Assembly: GCF_003226895.2 (NCBI RefSeq)
Contig: NZ_PNJG02000001.1
Span: forward strand, 930,001-994,000
Source: Kocuria tytonis
GTDB taxonomy: Bacteria > Actinomycetota > Actinomycetes > Actinomycetales > Micrococcaceae
Direction of reading: 5' to 3'
Length of the DNA: 64,000 nt
Part shown: piece by piece, positions 53,295 through 62,021 of the stretch
Position numbering within the stretch: position 1 is the first letter of the stretch
How the letters are laid out: every line of letters starts with the position of its first letter
Translations under genes and position numbers: made by a program
Notes under the pieces: generated by a model
Database searches by the model: none
What the model was told of the DNA's origin: nothing
What the model saw: only the letters and a program-made list of their open reading frames with translations

Positions 53295-55547
53295 CTACTG
53301 AACTGGCTGCCCGCCCACATCTCGGTTCAAGTCGGACCCCATCATCATTTTGTAATGGGCGTCATGTCCGGACCTGTCGAAGACATGTCTGAACACGTCG
53401 AGATACATGTCTTGAGTCGTCGGGCTTGGTGAATAGTGGAGGTTCTCAAACACACCGTGGGATCCCTCGTTGACCCAGTTGAACAGAGATCGCAACACCG
53501 GGCGCTCTGCTGGGTCCAGGTACTGCACGATCTGGTCCTCCCAGATGCCGCCGGCGATTCGGAAGTAGTTCTCGAGAATTCTACGAAGGACATTCTCGAG
53601 GCCGATGATGCTCATCTGTTCGCCCTGTGAGGCGCGTCGGACTTCAGACCAGAGGCGTTCGTATTCGGTGCTGACGGGGTTCTCGGCGTGAGCCTCGACG
53701 ACGTTGGCCTCGGTGAGGCTCTTCCTGATCACGTGGTAGCAGCGGCCCGAGCCCGTATCCTTGTGCCTGACCTGTGTTACCTCCTTGTGAAAGTACACGT
53801 TGTGCGTCAGGACGATTACCTGCGCCACATGGTCGGTCTTGGACAGGGCTCGGTTGATGAGGTCGCGAACGAGAGCGCTGACGATGAAGAGGACGTCACT
53901 ATCAAGGCTCGAGATCGGGTCGTCGATCACTGCCAGGATCTTCCCCGAGGCCCCGGTATTCTCACGCCCGTTGAGTCGAAAGTAGTAGTAGAGGAACGCG
54001 ATGAACGTTCGCTCCCCCTCGCTCAGGGAATGCTCGTCGAGGGGGACTCCGTTCCGAGCCAGCATGTAGCCGTCGTCGAGCTCAGCGGAATTGACGATAT
54101 GGAACGATGTGAATCCGGATCGTCGGAGAAGCCCATTAATGTTATCAATCACCGGTTGCGACGATTCGACGGAGCGCTGCAGGTCGCGCACCTCATCGTT
54201 GAGTGCGCTGATGGCCGCCGATGCCTCGCCCATCTTCTCCGCCGTGGCTTCAACGCCCTTCTGCAGACCGGCAGACTTCCGCCTGTATGCGGAGAGTTCC
54301 TCGTGAAGGAGCACATCAGCCAGGTATGTCCAGCATTTCTCCGTCAGCTTGGGCTTCGCTACTTTCTGGGACTCAACCAGCCTGTTATGCGCGTCGATCT
54401 TGGCGTTGGCCTCACGGATAACGGTGTTCAGGGCATCCACTGGCGCGCTCGACGTGGACACCGTCACCGCTTCAGACGGCGCCCTCAGCTTCTGTTCGAG
54501 CCCCTTCTCATTGGCACCGGTCGTGGTGTTCAACGATCCGAGGGCCTTTTGGTAGGCGGCCTCGTCGAGATAGGCGGTGGATTCCGCGCTCCAGCCCCCG
54601 GTGGCCTCTCTCACTGACTGGGCCCACGATGAATATGCCACGGCCAGGCGCTGCAGCTTGTCCACCTGCTCCGTATACCGGTCGTCAAACATGTCCTCAA
54701 GCTGCTTGGCAAGGTCCTTGGGCGCCTTCTGCTGACAAAACGGGCAGAGCCCGTCCGCGTCATGGAGATACTGGCGTCCGGTCTGAACCCAGTCTTCGTT
54801 GCCTAACTTCTCCACAAGCTCGCTGAGCGAGACCTGGGAGCTGCCCGCGATCTTTTGCTCTAGAAGAGCTGAACCGTCCTGGTCACTCCACTGGAACTCG
54901 CTGATCTCGGTGAGCGGGGTACGGGTCGTCGCTCCGGTGTCGTATACCGCAGTTGCGTCGGCGAGAAGGTCTTCGAGCTCGGGGAGGGTTTCAGACTCGC
55001 TCGGCGCTTCTCGTTCGAGGAGCCGTGTCACGAGCATGTCCCTGTTTCGATCCACGCCACGCTGGCCGGTAAACGCGGGTAACAACGTCGTATGTTCGTC
55101 AACGAGCGTACGGTACTTTTTCCACGCGGCGGTCTTGAGCGCCTCCTTGGCCTCGGTCTGACGGTTTTTCGCGTCCTCGTGGCTGCTTCGCGTTCGCCCG
55201 TGCACGTCCACGGCCTGATCGCGTTCGCCTCCGGGCATCTCGATCTGCTCAAGGCGATTCTGGGCGTCGACGCTGTTCTCGCCGAGAACGAAGACGCCGG
55301 GTATCCGGTTGGACTCGCGCAGTATCTGGTCCACAAGGTCTCTGTTGTAGACCCGTACCGCCATCTCAGCACCGTCGTGCCACTCCGGCTTCAGCTGCAG
55401 GGAACCGTAACCGGCGAAGGCCCGGCTAATCGTCGTCTTCCCGGATCCGTTGGGACCGTAGAAGAAGCTTGCAGGTTCCAGGTCGGTGACCGAAAGTGGG
55501 CTGTCCCCAAAACATGTGCCGCCGGCGATCGTCATCTCCTGCAGCAT
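53295..55547 (-). CDS. AAA_13 ATPase, PrrC/RloC-like anticodon nuclease candidate
   Basis: 750-residue ABC-type ATPase. Walker A is GPNGSGKT (31-38), the signature LSEGER (508-513), Walker B AVIDDPISSLDS (539-550) and switch THN (581-583). A coiled-coil insertion includes CPFC (268-271), like the zinc hook of RloC. After the ATPase lies a C-terminal domain with R655-x3-E659 (NVLRRILENYF) and H697 (WVNEGSHG), similar in order and spacing to the Arg-Glu-His triad of the tRNA-Lys anticodon nucleases PrrC and RloC. It precedes a restriction-modification gene, as PrrC does in Type Ic loci. AAA_13 is a broad family, so the nuclease role is inference. Confidence 0.75.
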   Translation of the reverse strand: MLQEMTIAGGTCFGDSPLSVTDLEPASFFYGPNGSGKTTISRAFAGYGSLQLKPEWHDGAEMAVRVYNRDLVDQILRESNRIPGVFVLGENSVDAQNRLEQIEMPGGERDQAVDVHGRTRSSHEDAKNRQTEAKEALKTAAWKKYRTLVDEHTTLLPAFTGQRGVDRNRDMLVTRLLEREAPSESETLPELEDLLADATAVYDTGATTRTPLTEISEFQWSDQDGSALLEQKIAGSSQVSLSELVEKLGNEDWVQTGRQYLHDADGLCPFCQQKAPKDLAKQLEDMFDDRYTEQVDKLQRLAVAYSSWAQSVREATGGWSAESTAYLDEAAYQKALGSLNTTTGANEKGLEQKLRAPSEAVTVSTSSAPVDALNTVIREANAKIDAHNRLVESQKVAKPKLTEKCWTYLADVLLHEELSAYRRKSAGLQKGVEATAEKMGEASAAISALNDEVRDLQRSVESSQPVIDNINGLLRRSGFTSFHIVNSAELDDGYMLARNGVPLDEHSLSEGERTFIAFLYYYFRLNGRENTGASGKILAVIDDPISSLDSDVLFIVSALVRDLINRALSKTDHVAQVIVLTHNVYFHKEVTQVRHKDTGSGRCYHVIRKSLTEANVVEAHAENPVSTEYERLWSEVRRASQGEQMSIIGLENVLRRILENYFRIAGGIWEDQIVQYLDPAERPVLRSLFNWVNEGSHGVFENLHYSPSPTTQDMYLDVFRHVFDRSGHDAHYKMMMGSDLNRDVGGQPVQ

Positions 55548-55663
55548 GAGAACACCACCTCCACCGACCGGCGGTCCCCTCGCGTGCCGAGAGCGGCACC
55601 CTCGAGCAATCGGCGGCGCGGACCGGTGTCCCAGGTCGCCGCGGCTACGGTTCCTCTTGCCAT
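55532..55663 (-). CDS. 43-residue leader-like ORF before the AAA_13 gene
   Basis: ATG 55663 is preceded by a near-perfect ribosome site (AGGAGGGG, five bases away), the strongest in this region. It encodes MARGTVAAATWDTGPRRRLL and on to a CCRR end. The stop (55532) overlaps the AAA_13 start (55547) by 16 bases, so translation of the two is likely coupled. The opening resembles a TetR N-terminus but is too short to be a regulator; a truncated regulator or a coupling leader are both possible. Confidence 0.45.
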   Translation of the reverse strand: MARGTVAAATWDTGPRRRLLEGAALGTRGDRRSVEVVFSCCRR

Positions 55664-55678
55664 GTTCGCCCCTCCTAG

Positions 55679-55731
55679 AGTGCTACAACAGTGCTACCAG
55701 CCCGCGATTCGCTACATGAGTTTGTAGCACT
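55679..55731 (-). promoter_or_regulatory. Inverted repeat upstream of the defence operon
   Basis: AGTGCTACAA (55679-55688) and its exact complement TTGTAGCACT (55722-55731) flank a 33-base spacer, with a further half-site CAGTGCTACC at 55689. It lies in AT-rich DNA between the leader ORF and the 3' end of ychF, where the defence-operon promoter should be. An operator is likely. Confidence 0.55.
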
Positions 55732-55753
55732 TATTTATGGGCTGACCTGAGAT

Positions 55754-56839
55754 TCAGACGTTGAACCGGAACTCCACCACATCCCCATCCTGCATCACGT
55801 ACTCCTTGCCCTCCATGCGCACCTTGCCCGCGGCCTTCGCCTCGGCCATGGACCCGGCGGCCATGAGGTCGTCGTAGGAGACGATCTCCGCCTTGATGAA
55901 GCCCCGTTCGAAGTCCGAGTGGATCACCCCGGCGGCCTTGGGAGCGGTGTCCCCCTGGTTGATGGTCCACGCGCGGGCCTCCTTGGGGCCGGCGGTGAGG
56001 TAGGTCTGGAGGCCCAGCGTGGAGAAGCCCACGCGGGCCAGCTTGTCCAGGCCGGACTCGTCCTGGCCCTCCATCTCCAGCATCTCGCGGGCCTCCTCCT
56101 CGGAGAGCTCCACCAGATCCGCTTCCAGCTTGGCGTCCAGGAACACGCACTGCGCGGGCGCCACCAGCGCCTCCAGCTCAGCCTGGCGCTCGGGTGAGGA
56201 CAGCACGCCCTCGTCCGCGTTGAACACGTAGATGAACGGCTTGGCGGTGAGCAGGTTCAGCTCGCGCAGGTTGTCGGTGTCGAGCTTCTCGGGCCCGGCG
56301 GCCTCGAAGATCGTGCGGCCCTCCGCCAGCACCCTCTCCGCGGCCTGGTACGCCGCGAGCTGCTCGGGCGAGCCCTTCTTGATCTTGACCTGCTTCTCCA
56401 GCTTGGGGATCGCGTTCTCCAGCGTCTGCAGGTCCGCGAGGATCAGCTCGGTGTTGATGGTCTCGCGGTCCGAGGCCGGGTCGATCTTGCCGTCCACGTG
56501 GATCACGTCCGGATCGTCGAACACGCGGATGACCTGGGCGATGGCGTGCGCCTCACGGATGTTGGCCAGGAACTGGTTGCCCAGCCCCTCCCCCTCGGAC
56601 GCGCCCTTCACGATGCCCGCGATGTCCACGAAGGACACCGTGGCCGGCACGATCTTCTGCGAGCCGTGCAGCTCCGCGAGCTTGTCCAGCCGCTCGTCCG
56701 GCAGGTTCACCACGCCCACGTTCGGCTCGATGGTCGCGAACGGATAGTTCGCGGCGAGCACCGTGTTGCGCGTGAGCGCGTTGAACAGGGTTGATTTTCC
56801 GACGTTCGGCAGACCGACGATTCCAATAGTAAGAGCCAC
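55754..56839 (-). CDS. ychF: Redox-regulated ATPase YchF
   Basis: 361-residue Obg-like ATPase that associates with ribosomes. G1 is [12 protein letters not shown], switch II region [20 protein letters not shown], and the altered G4 motif (FNADE in place of NKxD) fits ATP preference. The C-terminal TGS domain ends [16 protein letters not shown], the invariant YchF tail. GTG 56839 gives the standard length; the upstream extension is arginine-rich and not conserved. It marks the return to core chromosome next to the accessory island. Confidence 0.95.
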   Translation of the reverse strand: MALTIGIVGLPNVGKSTLFNALTRNTVLAANYPFATIEPNVGVVNLPDERLDKLAELHGSQKIVPATVSFVDIAGIVKGASEGEGLGNQFLANIREAHAIAQVIRVFDDPDVIHVDGKIDPASDRETINTELILADLQTLENAIPKLEKQVKIKKGSPEQLAAYQAAERVLAEGRTIFEAAGPEKLDTDNLRELNLLTAKPFIYVFNADEGVLSSPERQAELEALVAPAQCVFLDAKLEADLVELSEEEAREMLEMEGQDESGLDKLARVGFSTLGLQTYLTAGPKEARAWTINQGDTAPKAAGVIHSDFERGFIKAEIVSYDDLMAAGSMAEAKAAGKVRMEGKEYVMQDGDVVEFRFNV

Positions 56840-56975
56840 GGTCCGCCATCTTACCGGGGCCGCCCGACGACGCCGCCACGCGACTCCGCGCCCCGCCGCA
56901 CCCCTGACACATGTCATGCCCCACTCGTGACAGTTCGCAGTTCAGCGCCGTCCCGCCGCACGGGAATCTGGACCC

Positions 56976-57902
56976 ATGAACACCACACACCCACCGCAGC
57001 CCCACTCCCCCGCCATCCAGGTGCAGGACGCCGTCAAGACCTTCCGCACCCGCTCCGAGACGGTCCGCGCCGTGCAGGGTGTCTCGCTGGAGATCCCGCG
57101 CGGCGGCGTCGTCGCCCTGCTGGGGCCGAACGGCGCGGGAAAGACGACCCTGCTGGACATGGTGCTCGGCATGAGCGAGCCCACCTCCGGCGCGGTGAGC
57201 GTGTGCGGCGAGCGCCCGCGCGCGGCCGTGGCTCACGGGAAGGTGGGCGCGGTGCAGCAGGTGGGCGGGCTGCTCGCGGACCTGAGCGTGCGCGAGACCG
57301 TGACCATGATCGCGTCCCTCTACCCGGACCCCCTGCCCGTGGACGAGGCGCTGGAACGGGCGGGGGCGGCGTCGTTCGCGCGCCGGAAGGTGGCCAAGTG
57401 CTCGGGCGGGCAGCAGCAGCGGGTCCGCTTCGCCCTGGCCCTGCTCCCGCACCCCGAGCTGCTCGTGCTGGACGAGCCGACCGCGGGCATGGACGTGCAG
57501 TCCCGCACCGAGTTCTGGGACGCGATGCGCGCCGAGACCGAGCGCGGGCTCACGGTCGTGTTCGCCACGCACTACCTCCAGGAGGCGGAGGACATTGCCG
57601 AGCGGATCGTCCTGATGGATGCCGGGCGCGTCACGTTCGACGGCTCCGTGGACGAGCTGCGCTCCACGTCCCGGCACCACACCGTGTCCTTCGTGTGGCC
57701 AGGGGGCGAACCGCTGCCCGAGTTCGCGGGCGCCACCGTCTCGCGCCGCTCAGAGTCCCGCGTGCACCTGCGCACCGAGGACGCGGACGCCCTCGCGCGC
57801 GAACTGCTGACCCGCACCCCCGCGAGCGCCTTAGAGATCTCCCGCGGCGGCCTGGACGAGGCGTTCGCGGCGTTGATCCATCGAGACGACGCGGCCGCGT
57901 GA
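56976..57902 (+). CDS. ABC transporter ATP-binding protein
   Basis: 308-residue ATPase of a two-gene exporter. Walker A GPNGAGKTT (about residue 50), Q-loop QQVGGLL, signature CSGGQQQR (a variant of LSGGQ), Walker B ELLVLDEPTAGMD, switch H in FATHYLQEAE. The C-terminal extension (residues 230-305) is typical of DrrA/YhaQ-type drug or lipid exporters. It is followed by a permease and a NarL-type two-component system, an arrangement common for antibiotic or cell-envelope stress response. Confidence 0.9.
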   Translation: MNTTHPPQPHSPAIQVQDAVKTFRTRSETVRAVQGVSLEIPRGGVVALLGPNGAGKTTLLDMVLGMSEPTSGAVSVCGERPRAAVAHGKVGAVQQVGGLLADLSVRETVTMIASLYPDPLPVDEALERAGAASFARRKVAKCSGGQQQRVRFALALLPHPELLVLDEPTAGMDVQSRTEFWDAMRAETERGLTVVFATHYLQEAEDIAERIVLMDAGRVTFDGSVDELRSTSRHHTVSFVWPGGEPLPEFAGATVSRRSESRVHLRTEDADALARELLTRTPASALEISRGGLDEAFAALIHRDDAAA

Positions 57903-58006
57903 ACCCGCGCGCAGCGCACCGCGGGTGACCGCACCGTTCTCCCGCCCCTCCCCTCGCCCCGCAGCTCGTGCGCCCATAACCGCACCCAGACCCCAAGGAG
58001 CCCGTC

Positions 58007-58768
58007 ATGTCCCTGACCTACACCGCCCACGACGTGCGGCGGAACCTCCGCTCGATCCCCAACCTGGTGTTCGTGGCCCTGCTGCCCGCCGTGCTGTTCA
58101 TCCTGTTCGGCGCGGTGCAGGGCTGGTCCGACGCCCGCCTGCCCGGGGGCAACGTCTCCGCGTACGTGATGGTGTCGATGGCCGTCTACGGGGCCGTCAC
58201 CGCCACCACCGCGATCTCGGCCGGCGCGGCCGTGGAACGGCTGCAGGGCTGGGGCCGGCAGCTCGCCCTGACCCCCATGGGCACGGGCGGCTACGCGGCC
58301 ACCAAGGTGGCGGTGGCCCTGCTGATCGCGGTGCTGCCCGTGGTCATCGTGTTCCTGGTGGGAGCGTTCACCAACGCCTCGATGGACGACCTCTGGCGCT
58401 GGGCGCTGGCCGCCGTGCTGTGCGTGGTGGTCTCCGTGGTGTTCGCGTTCTACGGGCTGGCCGCGGGCCTGATCTTCCGCTCGGACACCGCCGTGGGGGC
58501 CGCCTCCGGCGCCCTGGTGGTGTTCGCGTTCTTCGGCAACGTGTTCATGCCGCTCTCCGGCGGGATGCTGACCGTCGCCCGCTTCACCCCCATGTATGGA
58601 ATCGTGGGCATTGCCCGCTATCCCGTGACCGAAGGTGAGGTGGCCACCATGGGCGGTGCCCCGCAGACCGACAGCCTGCTGTGGCTCGTGGTCAACGCCG
58701 TGGCCTGGGCCGCCGTGTTTGGGATCATCGCGCTGCTGGCCGCCCGGTCCTCCACGGGCCGCCGATGA
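58007..58768 (+). CDS. ABC-2 type permease
   Basis: 253-residue membrane subunit with six helices. SLTYTAHDVRRNLRSIPNLVFVALLPAVLFILFGA begins the fold, and FAFFGNVFMPLSGGML is the conserved ABC-2 segment before the last helices. The gene is 104 bases after the ATPase, and its stop overlaps the kinase start (ATGA), tying exporter and two-component system into one operon. Confidence 0.88.
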   Translation: MSLTYTAHDVRRNLRSIPNLVFVALLPAVLFILFGAVQGWSDARLPGGNVSAYVMVSMAVYGAVTATTAISAGAAVERLQGWGRQLALTPMGTGGYAATKVAVALLIAVLPVVIVFLVGAFTNASMDDLWRWALAAVLCVVVSVVFAFYGLAAGLIFRSDTAVGAASGALVVFAFFGNVFMPLSGGMLTVARFTPMYGIVGIARYPVTEGEVATMGGAPQTDSLLWLVVNAVAWAAVFGIIALLAARSSTGRR

Positions 58769-60012
58769 GCGCCGCCACGCGGACCGCCCCGCGCCCACGC
58801 ACCGAGGAACCCGAGCACCATTGGTCCGACCTGCTGTTTGCCACCGTCTGGCTCGTGTTCCTCGTGATCCCCGCCGCGGCACTGCTGCAGAGTGACGAGC
58901 CGATCTGGGCCAGGGCCCTGGGACTGCTCGGGCTGGTGCTCTTCGCCGGGCTCTACACGCTCTCCTGGATCCGGCAGATCCTGGTCCCGCGCCTGAGCGT
59001 GTTGGGCAACGCCGTGCTGTGGTGCGCGGTCCTGCTGGTGCCGCTCACCCTGTTGCTGCCGGCCTCGCCGTGGGGCATGACCTACACGGCCCCGTTCTTC
59101 GTGGCCGTGTGCGCGTTCCGACTGCCCTTGCGCCAGGGCATCCTGGCCTCGCTCCTGATCGAGACGGCCGCCCTGGTTCCGCTGCTCATGCTGCTCCCCC
59201 GTGAACAGTGGTTCTGGCCGCTGTTCGGCCTGGTCCTGCCCGGGCCGATCATCCTGCTCTCCCGCTTCGCCGTGGATCGCTCCGAGACTCACGAGCGCCT
59301 GGCCCGCGAGCTCGAGGTCTCCCGGCAGCGCGAGGCCGTGGGCCGGGACGTCCACGACATCCTGGGCCACTCCCTCACGGTCATCACCGTCAAGACCCAG
59401 CTCGCCCAGCGTCTCGTGGAGACGGACCCGCAGCGCGCCGTCGCCGAACTCGACGACGTCCTGGCGCTGTCCCGCGAAGCCCTCACCGACGTGCGCTCCA
59501 CGGTCGGCAAGCTGCGCGACCTGGACCTGGGCGTCGAGCTCGTCCAGGCACGTGCCGCTCTGCGCGCCGCCGGGATCAACCCGCACCTGCCGTCCTCGGT
59601 CCCGCCCCTCGACGCCGTCACCCGTTCCGTGTTCGCATGGATCCTGCGCGAGGCCGTGACCAACGTGGTACGCCACTCCGGCGCCTCGCGGTGCCGGGTG
59701 ACCGTCACCGGGACGTCGCTGCGCATCGACGACGACGGCGCAGGGTCACCCGTCCACTCCACCCGTGGTGGCACCGTGGAAGCGGTCCCAGGAACTGGAC
59801 CACGCAGCGGCGCGGAAGCCGGGCGGGCGGGCCGTGGCACGCGGGAGGGGGCGGCGTCGTACGCTGCGACCGTGTCCGGAGCGGACGGCAGAGGGATCGT
59901 CGAGGGGAACGGGATCTGCGGCATGAAGGACCGCGCCCGGGCGGCAGGATACGAGGTGACCGTGACCCGCGCACCGCACGGGGGCACCACGGTGGAGGTG
60001 ACGCGAGCATGA
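58765..60012 (+). CDS. NarL-type sensor histidine kinase
   Basis: 415-residue membrane kinase. The N-terminal half (residues 20-170) has six hydrophobic helices with almost no extracellular domain, so it probably senses within the membrane. The HisKA_3 box is GRDVHDILGHS with phospho-acceptor His197. The ATP domain has LREAVTNVVRHS and DDDGAG. Between this and GNGICGMKDRA lies an unusual low-complexity insert of about 50 residues (330-380). Coupled by ATGA to both permease and regulator. Resembles DesK/LiaS sensors. Confidence 0.9.
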   Translation: MSAATRTAPRPRTEEPEHHWSDLLFATVWLVFLVIPAAALLQSDEPIWARALGLLGLVLFAGLYTLSWIRQILVPRLSVLGNAVLWCAVLLVPLTLLLPASPWGMTYTAPFFVAVCAFRLPLRQGILASLLIETAALVPLLMLLPREQWFWPLFGLVLPGPIILLSRFAVDRSETHERLARELEVSRQREAVGRDVHDILGHSLTVITVKTQLAQRLVETDPQRAVAELDDVLALSREALTDVRSTVGKLRDLDLGVELVQARAALRAAGINPHLPSSVPPLDAVTRSVFAWILREAVTNVVRHSGASRCRVTVTGTSLRIDDDGAGSPVHSTRGGTVEAVPGTGPRSGAEAGRAGRGTREGAASYAATVSGADGRGIVEGNGICGMKDRARAAGYEVTVTRAPHGGTTVEVTRA

Positions 60013-60620
60013 CCGCGATCCGTGTGCTGATCGCCGACGACCAGGCCCTCGTCCGCGCGGGGCTGGCCGCCCTGCTGGACCTGGAACCGGACATCCACGT
60101 GGTGGCGCAGGCCGCGAACGGGCACGAGGCGGTTGAGACCGTGCGCGCCGAGCCCGTGGACGTCGCCCTGCTGGACATCGAAATGCCCGGGCTGACCGGC
60201 CTGGAGGCCACCGAGCGGATCGTGCAGGGCGGGTGGGCCACACGCTGCCTGATCGTCACCACCTTCGACCGCCCCGGCTACCTGCGCCGCGCGTTCGACG
60301 CCGGAGCATCGGGTTTCGTGGTCAAGGACACCCCGGCCGCGGAACTGGCCGAGGCCATCCGGAAGGTGCACTCCGGGCTGCGCGTGGTGGACCCGGCGTT
60401 GGCGGAGAAGTCCTTGCTGGCGGGTCCGAATCCGCTGACGCCGCGGGAGCAGGACGTGCTGCGGGAGGCCGCGCGGGGAGCGTCCGCGGGGCACGTCGCG
60501 CGGGTGCTGCACCTCTCGGCGGGCACCGTGCGCAACCACCTGTCGTCGGCGATTGGCAAGACGGCCACGACGAACCGCGCCGAGGCCGCGGCGGTGGCCG
60601 CCCGGAACGGGTGGCTGTAG
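60009..60620 (+). CDS. NarL/FixJ family response regulator
   Basis: 203-residue regulator. The receiver domain has the acidic pocket (ADDQ, residues 9-12), phospho-acceptor Asp56 in LLDIEMPG, Thr in VTTFD and Lys in VVKDTPAAEL. The LuxR-type helix-turn-helix (PLTPREQDVLREAARGASAGHVARVLHLSAGTVRNHLSSAIGK) is at the C-terminus. It should control the upstream exporter operon after phosphorylation by the kinase encoded just before it. Confidence 0.93.
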   Translation: MTAIRVLIADDQALVRAGLAALLDLEPDIHVVAQAANGHEAVETVRAEPVDVALLDIEMPGLTGLEATERIVQGGWATRCLIVTTFDRPGYLRRAFDAGASGFVVKDTPAAELAEAIRKVHSGLRVVDPALAEKSLLAGPNPLTPREQDVLREAARGASAGHVARVLHLSAGTVRNHLSSAIGKTATTNRAEAAAVAARNGWL

Positions 60621-60707
60621 GGTCCCGGGACCGCCGAGTGGCGGCGGCCGGGGTGCTCGCCCCTCGAGTGCTTGTGCGTGTCGGACGGCCTTGTCACAGT
60701 GAAACGC

Positions 60708-61910
60708 ATGGACGCTTCCGTGATGGCTCAGGTGTGGTGGTTGTGGGCGCTGTTCGCCCTGGTGGTGGGCGGGGCGCTCGGGTACGTGATCGCGAACATG
60801 AAGACCACGCGGCTCGAGACCGAGGTGGAGGAGTCCCAGGCCCAGCGGATGGCCGCCCTGCAGGACGCCGCGGCCGCCCGCTCGGCCCAGGAGCAGCTGG
60901 CGGAGCGCGTGGAGTCCCTCGAGGCCCGCGCCGTGCAGGACCAGGACGTCATGCGTGCGCTGGCGCCCCTCAACGAGCAGCTCTCCTCCGTGGGCCGGCA
61001 CGTGAACCAGCTGGAACGGGACCGCGCCGAGCAGTTCGGAGCCGTGGCCCAGGCGCTGGAGGCGGCCCGGAGCACGGACCGGCAGCTGCTGCACGCCACG
61101 GGCTCGCTGGAGTCCTCCCTGCGCTCCACCACCGCCCGTGGCGCCTGGGGTGAGATGCAGCTGCGCCGCGTGGTGGAGGCCGCCGGGATGACCCGGCACG
61201 TGGACTTCACCGAGCAGACCGTGCGTGCCACGGACTCCGGGATCCAGCGCCCGGACATGATCGTCAACCTCCCCGGTGCGCAGTCCGTGGTGGTGGATGC
61301 CAAGGCCCCCATGAACTCGTACCTGGATGCCCAGGCGGTTGCCGCGGACGGCTCCCCGGAGAGCGAGCGGCGCCGCGCCCAGCTGCTGGCCGCCCACGCC
61401 AAGGCCCTGCGCTCCCACGTGAACACGCTGGGCACCAAGAAGTACTGGTCTGCGGAGGAGAACTCCCCCGAGCTGGTGATGTGCTTCGTGCCCGTGGAGT
61501 CGGCACTCGCGGCCGCCCTCGACGCGGACGCGTCCCTGCTGGAGCACGCCGCGCGCAACAACGTGGCGCTGGTGTCCCCGGTGTCCCTGCTGGCCTCCCT
61601 CAAGGCGGTGGCGTTCAGCTGGCGTCAGGCCACTCTCACGGACAACGCGCGGGAACTCTACCGGCTGTCCCGCGAGCTCTACGACCGCATGGGTGCGGTG
61701 GGCAAGCACCTCTCGGACATGGGCGGCTCACTGCGCCGCTCCGTGGAGGGGTACAACAAGCTCGTGGGCTCCCTGGAATCCCGTGTGCTGCCGTCCGCCC
61801 GGAAGATCGCGGAACTGGATCCCACCGCCACGGATGCCGAGGCGCTGGAGACCAGGCCGGTGGACGCGGTGCCCCGCCCGGTCACGGCCACGGAGTTCGT
61901 GAGCGACTGA
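60708..61910 (+). CDS. rmuC: DNA recombination protein RmuC
   Basis: 400-residue protein. An N-terminal transmembrane helix (WWLWALFALVVGGALGYVIA) and a coiled coil (residues 25-140) precede the RmuC core: GAWGEMQLRRVVEAAGM, RPDMIVNLPGAQSVVVDAKAPMNSYLDA and KYWSAEENSPELVMCFVPVESAL. The core is a PD-(D/E)XK-type nuclease fold, with Asp and D-A-K visible. It limits DNA inversion at short inverted repeats in E. coli. ATG 60708 is one of several close starts. Confidence 0.9.
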   Translation: MDASVMAQVWWLWALFALVVGGALGYVIANMKTTRLETEVEESQAQRMAALQDAAAARSAQEQLAERVESLEARAVQDQDVMRALAPLNEQLSSVGRHVNQLERDRAEQFGAVAQALEAARSTDRQLLHATGSLESSLRSTTARGAWGEMQLRRVVEAAGMTRHVDFTEQTVRATDSGIQRPDMIVNLPGAQSVVVDAKAPMNSYLDAQAVAADGSPESERRRAQLLAAHAKALRSHVNTLGTKKYWSAEENSPELVMCFVPVESALAAALDADASLLEHAARNNVALVSPVSLLASLKAVAFSWRQATLTDNARELYRLSRELYDRMGAVGKHLSDMGGSLRRSVEGYNKLVGSLESRVLPSARKIAELDPTATDAEALETRPVDAVPRPVTATEFVSD

Positions 61911-61972
61911 GCGGGACGGCCAGGCTGTTGGCCGCTGCTGGCCGGGGGTGCGAATCTGCGCCGACCGGGTGC

Positions 61973-62018
61973 CACTCCCGCTCAGCGGCCGGGCTGCCTG
62001 CGTCGCTCAGCGGGAGTG
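61973..62018. terminator. Possible bidirectional terminator between rmuC and ispH
   Basis: CACTCCCGCT (61973-61982) pairs with AGCGGGAGTG (62009-62018); the 26-base interval has further GC pairing. It is four bases from the ispH stop and 63 bases after rmuC. Confidence 0.45.
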
Positions 62019-62021
62019 CGA

